Source of the DNA: an uncultured Bacteroidales bacterium
GTDB taxonomy: Bacteria; Bacteroidota; Bacteroidia; Bacteroidales; F082
NCBI GenBank assembly: GCA_905234645.1
Contig: CAJOIS010000010.1
Span: 62,001-126,000, forward strand
Reading direction: 5' to 3'
DNA length: 64,000 nt
Shown: in pieces, positions 60,191-64,000 of the stretch
How positions within the stretch are numbered: position 1 is the stretch's first letter
Layout of the letters: each line of letters begins with the position of its first letter
Notes under the pieces: generated by a model
Seen by the model: the letters and a program-made list of their open reading frames with translations, nothing else
Databases searched by the model: none
What the model was told of the DNA's origin: nothing
Position numbers and translations under genes: made by a program

Positions 60191-61435
60191 ATGAATACAG
60201 AAACTAGAAGAGTAGTAATTACTGGTATGGGCGCCGTTTCGCCGATTGGCAATGACCTGTCCATCATTTGGGATAACCTGATGAAAGGCTATTGCGGCAT
60301 CGACTTCATCAAGTCGTTTGATGCCACCGATCTTCCCGTGAAGATCGCCGCTGAATTGAAGGACTTCGACCCTGAGGCACTTGGCGTTGACAAGGCCTTT
60401 GTCAAGCGCAACGATCGCTTTGCCGTCTACACCCTGGCTGCAGCCTATCAGGCTATGAAAGACAATGAAGACCTGCAGATGGATCCCAGCCGTCTGGGCG
60501 TGTATATCGGCTCAGGCATTGGCGGTTTCGACACCATCATGAAGGGCATCAAGACATACTATGAAGAAGGTGCGCGTTGGATCTCACCCATGATGATTCC
60601 CACCATGATTGGCAACCAGGCTTCGGGCAGCGTGGCCATCCGCTACAACGCACAAGGCCCCTGCGTCCCTATCGTGACGGCTTGCGCCACGGGTACCCAC
60701 AGCATCGGTGAAGCTTATCGTGCCATCAAGCACGGCTATGCCGACGCCGTCATCACGGGTGGCTCGGAGGCAGGCATCAATCCGGTCTCTATCGCAGGCT
60801 TTGCCAACTGCAAGGCCTTGACGAAGGTCGAAGACCCCAAGCATGCCTCCCTGCCGTTCAATAAGAGCCGAGCAGGCTTCGTCATCGCTGAGGGCTCGGG
60901 TATCGTGCTGCTCGAAGAATACGAACACGCCAAGCAGCGTGGCGCGAAGATCTATGCAGAGGTCTGTGGCTATGGTAACTCCTGCGATGCCTACCACAGC
61001 ACGGCACCACGTCCCGACGGTACCACACAAAGTCTGGCCATCAAGCAGGCACTGGATGAAGCCAACTTCAAGGCTGGCGAGAGCATTTACATCAACGCTC
61101 ACGGCACGGGTACCCCGATGAACGACAGCGGAGAGACCCACGCTATCAAGATTGCGATGGGCGAGGAGGAAGCCCGCAAGGCTCACATCAGCTCCACCAA
61201 ATCTGAGATGGGCCACGCTTTGGGTGCTGCAGGTGCCATAGAGTTGATTATCAGTGTTATGGCTTTGAACAATGGCATAGTCCCGCCCACCATCAATTTG
61301 GATGAGCCCGACCCCGAGTGCGACCTCGACTACACACCCAACAAGCCGCTCAAGGTAGACCTTGACATCGCCATCTCCAATTCATTGGGCTTCGGCGGTC
61401 ACAACGCCTGCCTGGCCATCAGGAAGATAAGATAA
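60191..61435 (+). CDS. fabF: Beta-ketoacyl-ACP synthase II
   Basis: Elongates acyl chains. The 414-residue protein has active-site Cys165 (IVTACATGTHS) and histidines in INAHGTGTPMNDS and EMGHALGAAGA, with the C-terminal NSLGFGGHNACL. It lies 131 nt after fabH, with a palindromic repeat and an A-rich leader between. The protein resembles the FabF form seen in Firmicutes in several segments (an impression from memory, not tested). Confidence 0.96.
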   Translation: MNTETRRVVITGMGAVSPIGNDLSIIWDNLMKGYCGIDFIKSFDATDLPVKIAAELKDFDPEALGVDKAFVKRNDRFAVYTLAAAYQAMKDNEDLQMDPSRLGVYIGSGIGGFDTIMKGIKTYYEEGARWISPMMIPTMIGNQASGSVAIRYNAQGPCVPIVTACATGTHSIGEAYRAIKHGYADAVITGGSEAGINPVSIAGFANCKALTKVEDPKHASLPFNKSRAGFVIAEGSGIVLLEEYEHAKQRGAKIYAEVCGYGNSCDAYHSTAPRPDGTTQSLAIKQALDEANFKAGESIYINAHGTGTPMNDSGETHAIKIAMGEEEARKAHISSTKSEMGHALGAAGAIELIISVMALNNGIVPPTINLDEPDPECDLDYTPNKPLKVDLDIAISNSLGFGGHNACLAIRKIR

Positions 61436-61441
61436 TTGACA

Positions 61442-61509
61442 CGATACTGCGAGATACGAGACACGGGACAAACCAAATCTCGCGTCCCGCGTCCCGAAGT
61501 CCCGCGTCA
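61442..61509. repeat. Imperfect palindrome, GACGCGG family, copy 3 (fabF-fabZ gap)
   Basis: Left arm about 61443-61470 (GATACTGC, GAGATAC, GAGACAC, GGGAC) and right arm about 61480-61509 (CTCGCGTCCCGCGTCCC and CCCGCGTCA), made of 7-8 nt units like copies 1 and 2. It lies between fabF and fabZ. Confidence 0.85.
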
Positions 61510-61547
61510 GCAACAATTAAACGATTCAACAAAAACAATTCAACAAT

Positions 61548-61976
61548 ATGAACAGAGACGAAATCAAACAGTATCTCCCGCACCGCGAGCCTATGCTACT
61601 GGTCGACGAGATGAACCTCGACGAGAACCATGTGTGCCATTCCAAGTACCACGTGACGGGCGAGGAGTTCTTCCTGCAAGGCCACTTCCCGGGCGAACCC
61701 GTCGTGCCGGGTGTCATCCTCTGCGAGATCATGGCCCAGTCGTGCGCTCTGCTGATGAAGGACGACCTCATCGGCAAGCTGACATTCTACACAGGCATCG
61801 ACAAGGTGCGTTTCAAGAACAGCGTCAAGCCCGGTGACACCGTCGAGGTGGAAGCCACGCTGACCTATCACCGCGCCAACATATACATCTGTTCCGCCGT
61901 GCTCAGCGTCGGTGGCAAGATGTGCGTGAAAGGCGATCTCTCATTTGCCCTGCTGCCTGATACGAGAAACAAATAA
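61548..61976 (+). CDS. fabZ: 3-hydroxyacyl-ACP dehydratase FabZ
   Basis: Removes water from 3-hydroxyacyl-ACP. The 142-residue protein has the hot-dog fold, with catalytic H46 (LQGHFPGEPVVPG) and E60 (GVILCEIMAQS). It follows fabF with a palindrome and a G-poor leader and precedes acpP by 8 nt. It is a stand-alone FabZ, not fused to LpxC as in many Bacteroidales, which argues for a cluster-specific enzyme. Confidence 0.94.
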   Translation: MNRDEIKQYLPHREPMLLVDEMNLDENHVCHSKYHVTGEEFFLQGHFPGEPVVPGVILCEIMAQSCALLMKDDLIGKLTFYTGIDKVRFKNSVKPGDTVEVEATLTYHRANIYICSAVLSVGGKMCVKGDLSFALLPDTRNK

Positions 61977-61984
61977 TCACCGTT

Positions 61985-62224
61985 ATGGCTAGTATACAAG
62001 ACAAAGCGCAGGCGTTGATTGCTTCGAAGCTGAAAATCAGCGAGAATGAGATTACGCCCGAGAAGCATCTTTTCAACGACTTGGGTGCCGACTCGTTGGA
62101 CGTCGTGGAGCTGATCATGATTTTGGAACGTGAATTCAACATGAAATTCTCCGAAGAAGAGACGGCCAACGTCAAGACCGTCGGTGACTTGTATCAACTG
62201 ATTGAAAACAACACGAAGAAATAA
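61985..62224 (+). CDS. acpP: Acyl carrier protein
   Basis: Carries growing acyl chains on phosphopantetheine. The 79-residue acidic protein has the attachment serine S37 in LGADSLDVVELIM. It lies between fabZ (8 nt) and fabG (19 nt), inside the fab cluster. Confidence 0.96.
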   Translation: MASIQDKAQALIASKLKISENEITPEKHLFNDLGADSLDVVELIMILEREFNMKFSEEETANVKTVGDLYQLIENNTKK

Positions 62225-62243
62225 TCTAAAAATCAGAAATACT

Positions 62244-62990
62244 ATGGGACTATTAGACAATAAAGTGGCTCTGATTACGGGAGCCGGTCGTGGCATCGGC
62301 AAGGCTATCGCCCTGCGTTTTGCCCAGGAAGGATGCAACATCGCCTTCACCGATATCGCACTGAACGATGTCGTTTTGGAAACGGAAAAGGAACTGCAAG
62401 CCCTCGGCGTGAAAGTCAAGGCTTATGCCTCCAATGCCGCCAACTTCGAGGAGACGCACCAGGTGGTTGACGAAATCGTCAAGGACTTCGGCCGTATTGA
62501 CATCCTCGTCAACAATGCAGGCATCACCAAGGATACCGCCCTCAAGCGTATGACCGAGGAACAGTGGGATGCCGTCATTAACGTGAACCTCAAGTCGGTG
62601 TTCAATTTTACGAAGGCGGTGCAGCCTGTCATGTGGAAGCAGAACGGCGGCAGTGTCATCAACATGAGCTCGGTGGTGGGCGTTTCGGGCAATGCCAACC
62701 AATGCAACTACAGCGCCTCGAAGGCTGGCATCATCGGCTTTACGAAGAGTGCCGCCAAGGAGATGGGTGTGCGCAACATCCGCCACAATGCCATCGCTCC
62801 TGGCTTCATCATCACTGCCATGACCAATGCTCTGCCCGAGGAAGTGCGCAAGGCTTGGGAAAGCCTCATCCCGTTGCGTCGCGGCGGCACACCTGAGGAC
62901 GTGGCCAACGTGGCTCTCTTCCTCGCCTCTGACCTCAGCTCGTATGTCACGGGTCAGGTCATCCACTGCTGTGGAGGAATGAATTGTTAG
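62244..62990 (+). CDS. fabG: 3-oxoacyl-ACP reductase FabG
   Basis: Reduces 3-oxoacyl-ACP with NADPH. The 248-residue SDR protein (MGLLDNKVALITGAG) has the glycine-rich TGAGRGIG, LVNNAGITKD, the catalytic Ser and Tyr (NMSSVVGVSG and NYSASKAG) and the C-terminal SDLSSYVTGQVIHCCGG. An upstream in-frame ATG at 62202 lies inside acpP and is not used. It ends the fab cluster, and two hairpin terminators follow. Confidence 0.95.
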   Translation: MGLLDNKVALITGAGRGIGKAIALRFAQEGCNIAFTDIALNDVVLETEKELQALGVKVKAYASNAANFEETHQVVDEIVKDFGRIDILVNNAGITKDTALKRMTEEQWDAVINVNLKSVFNFTKAVQPVMWKQNGGSVINMSSVVGVSGNANQCNYSASKAGIIGFTKSAAKEMGVRNIRHNAIAPGFIITAMTNALPEEVRKAWESLIPLRRGGTPEDVANVALFLASDLSSYVTGQVIHCCGGMNC

Positions 62991-62999
62991 AATGAAACG

Positions 63000-63042
63000 G
63001 GCCCTTCGACCCTTCGACAGGCTCAGGGACCTCAGGGACCCT
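63000..63042. repeat. CTTCGACAGGCTCAG dispersed repeat
   Basis: Contains CCCTTCGACCCTTCGACAG and GCTCAGGGACC, with a short extra direct repeat (CTCAGGGACC). It is of the same family as 3902-3925, 27431-27468 and 49441-49461 and lies 3' of fabG. Confidence 0.75.
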
Positions 63043-63072
63043 AAACATATAATTTGAAAACGATAGCAGAAG

Positions 63073-63099
63073 AAAAGCCTCGCTTTGGCGGGGCTTTTA
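63073..63099 (+). terminator. Rho-independent terminator of the fab cluster, part 1
   Basis: AAAAGCCTCGC / GGCGGGGCTTTT hairpin with T4 tail, about 80 nt after fabG. Confidence 0.75.
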
Positions 63100-63100
63100 T

Positions 63101-63138
63101 AAAAAGGGCGAAAGAATTAAATCTCTCGCCCTTTTTAT
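63101..63138. terminator. Terminator, part 2 (bidirectional)
   Basis: AAAAAGGGCGA / TCGCCCTTTTT hairpin, immediately after part 1. It may also end the minus-strand 124-residue gene. Confidence 0.7.
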
Positions 63139-63150
63139 AGTCTTGTTAAT

Positions 63151-63525
63151 TCAAAAATCAATGAAGTAATTGCGTCCACCGTATGCACAATACCATTTCC
63201 CTTCACTGTTTTTTCGAACAGCGCCAGTATCACATCTGGTTTCATCTGGATTACTTTCTCCTAAGAGAACTCCATTTACACCTTGACAATCAACCACCCA
63301 ATAATAAGCATTGCACGATCCCTCTTTTTCCCAAATAGTAAATTTAAGGTATTGGCCATCATCACTTTTACCTGTATACTTTCCCACACGTCTCCATCCG
63401 TCATTCATGCTGATTTGTGAACATACGGTTTCATCATTTGTTGTCGGTGTAGCAAACGAACTAAACACCATTGCGCCAGCCACCATTCCAGTCAGCACGG
63501 CCATTGTAATCAATATTTTCTTCAT
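63151..63525 (-). CDS. Small exported cysteine-containing protein
   Basis: A 124-residue protein of unknown function. It has an N-terminal hydrophobic signal segment (MKKILITMAVLTGMVAGAMV), after which five cysteines remain in the mature part (TVCSQ, GSCNAYY, VVDCQG, TRCDTG, WYCAYG). The rest is polar with Gly, Asn and aromatic residues. The gene is AT-rich compared with the fab cluster. It has its own -7 box. The hairpin at 63101-63138 lies downstream. Confidence 0.65.
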   Translation of the reverse strand: MKKILITMAVLTGMVAGAMVFSSFATPTTNDETVCSQISMNDGWRRVGKYTGKSDDGQYLKFTIWEKEGSCNAYYWVVDCQGVNGVLLGESNPDETRCDTGAVRKNSEGKWYCAYGGRNYFIDF

Positions 63526-63587
63526 CTTTTCTTGTGGCGGTCTTTATCCTGTTGCCTGCAGTTTGGTTAATAATTTGTTATCGGCAG

Positions 63588-63595
63588 CAAAATTA
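63588..63595 (-). promoter_or_regulatory. -7 box of the 124-residue gene
   Basis: TAATTTTG on the minus strand fits TAnnTTTG, 62 nt before the ATG; a TTG about 19 bp further upstream fits the -33 element. Confidence 0.5.
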
Positions 63596-63679
63596 TACAC
63601 AAACCATTCCATATCAACATTTTCCACCTAACTCATTTTACCAATAAAACTGAAAGATTTTACCACAAAACCATAACCA

Positions 63680-63928
63680 TTATTTCGTTTTCTCCCTCTC
63701 CAGATACGCCGAACAATCCTTAAAGAAGTCATAATTCAATGCCTTGCTTATTTCAAAGAGCAAAGGCATGGAAATCCACTGGGAGCGATAGGCTTTGTAG
63801 ATGTTTTCGGGAGTGCAGTGTACCTGCTTGGCAAGCCATGTGGCGGTGCGGCCTTGTCTGGCGAGTTCGGTTTTGAGGCGTTGGCCTAAATGGAAGTCTG
63901 TTGGGGATAGTGGCGTTTTCGTTTTCAT
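63680..63928 (-). CDS. Small helix-turn-helix DNA-binding protein (XRE-like)
   Basis: An 82-residue protein starting MKTKTPLSPTDFHLGQRLKTEL, with a compact helix-turn-helix (about 14-60; TATWLAKQVHCTPENIYKAY). The helices resemble the lambda-repressor/XRE type that starts RLKTELARQGRTATWLAK. It is a probable regulator, but no partner toxin gene is visible within the window. An upstream ATG at 63973 would add 15 residues; the MKTKTP start fits better as the domain begins soon after. Confidence 0.7.
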   Translation of the reverse strand: MKTKTPLSPTDFHLGQRLKTELARQGRTATWLAKQVHCTPENIYKAYRSQWISMPLLFEISKALNYDFFKDCSAYLEREKTK

Positions 63929-64000
63929 GGTGCTGGCGGTTAGGGGAGGGCTTCCGCCCTTGCCAACAAGCACAAAGAAAGGCGCTCACCTTTCGTTTTA

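Noticed and set aside
63680-63928. Antitoxin of a toxin-antitoxin pair
   Set aside because: No toxin-like gene next to it within the window.

Overview
The window is a chromosomal segment of a Bacteroidota bacterium, most likely an uncultivated gut or rumen member of the Bacteroidales. Three things point there. About twenty genes are preceded by the Bacteroidetes -7 box TAnnTTTG. Secreted proteins carry type IX secretion (T9SS) sorting domains of type A and type B. The gene neighbourhoods (alaS / M23 peptidase / MerR; ddl / PASTA / rluD; yajC / YbbR / coaE; a roughly 1100-residue SecA) are typical of the phylum. No rRNA, tRNA, CRISPR array, prophage or transposase was seen. No gene-free stretch exceeds about 300 bases.

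Layout. 1-8.4 kb: 5' part of alaS, divergent M23 peptidase and merR, then rluD, a T9SS cargo gene and a PASTA gene overlapping in one operon, divergent ddl, and frr. 8.4-15.2 kb: a barrel protein, a GT-C glycosyltransferase, pyrH and secA. 15.3-24.4 kb: a DUF4143 ATPase with a striking upstream repeat array, a TlpA-like protein, coaD, a Nudix hydrolase, pyrE, birA, two T9SS cargo proteins, and PspC and LiaI-like membrane proteins. 24.4-32.8 kb: a TonB-dependent receptor, a small secreted protein, alpha-fucosidase, a GH13 enzyme and a glycogen branching enzyme. 32.9-40.1 kb: two paralogous barrel proteins, a biotin-type carboxyltransferase co-directional with a voltage-gated cation channel, a T9SS-like protein, and hutU. 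40.2-49.3 kb: a 1160-residue surface lipoprotein with two FISUMP-like domains, a secreted amidase, a T9SS type B protein, then DUF1573, yajC, YbbR and coaE. 49.5-56.2 kb: frameshifted iorA, iorB, cstA, prfB with a programmed frameshift, and an ECF sigma factor with a membrane partner. 56.4-64 kb: an outer-membrane receptor, a type II fatty-acid synthesis cluster (fabH, fabF, fabZ, acpP, fabG), a small secreted protein and an HTH protein.

Most genes are housekeeping (translation, CoA, pyrimidine, envelope, fatty acids) mixed with rapidly evolving surface proteins. Starch or glycogen handling (GH13, GlgB) and fucose release (GH29) fit a glycan-feeding lifestyle. Indolepyruvate oxidoreductase and urocanase fit amino-acid use.

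The most unusual material is non-coding. (1) Four 17-bp palindromes at exactly 32-bp spacing sit directly upstream of the DUF4143 ATPase promoter. (2) Several families of imperfect palindromes built from degenerate 7-8 nt units lie between promoter and start codon (coaD, prfB, iorA, partly secA) or between genes of one operon (iorA-iorB, fabH-fabF, fabF-fabZ, pyrH-glycosyltransferase). (3) One short repeat of another family is embedded in frame in a T9SS cargo gene. The most interesting protein pair is the channel/carboxyltransferase operon, whose carboxyltransferase lacks the biotin-attachment motif.
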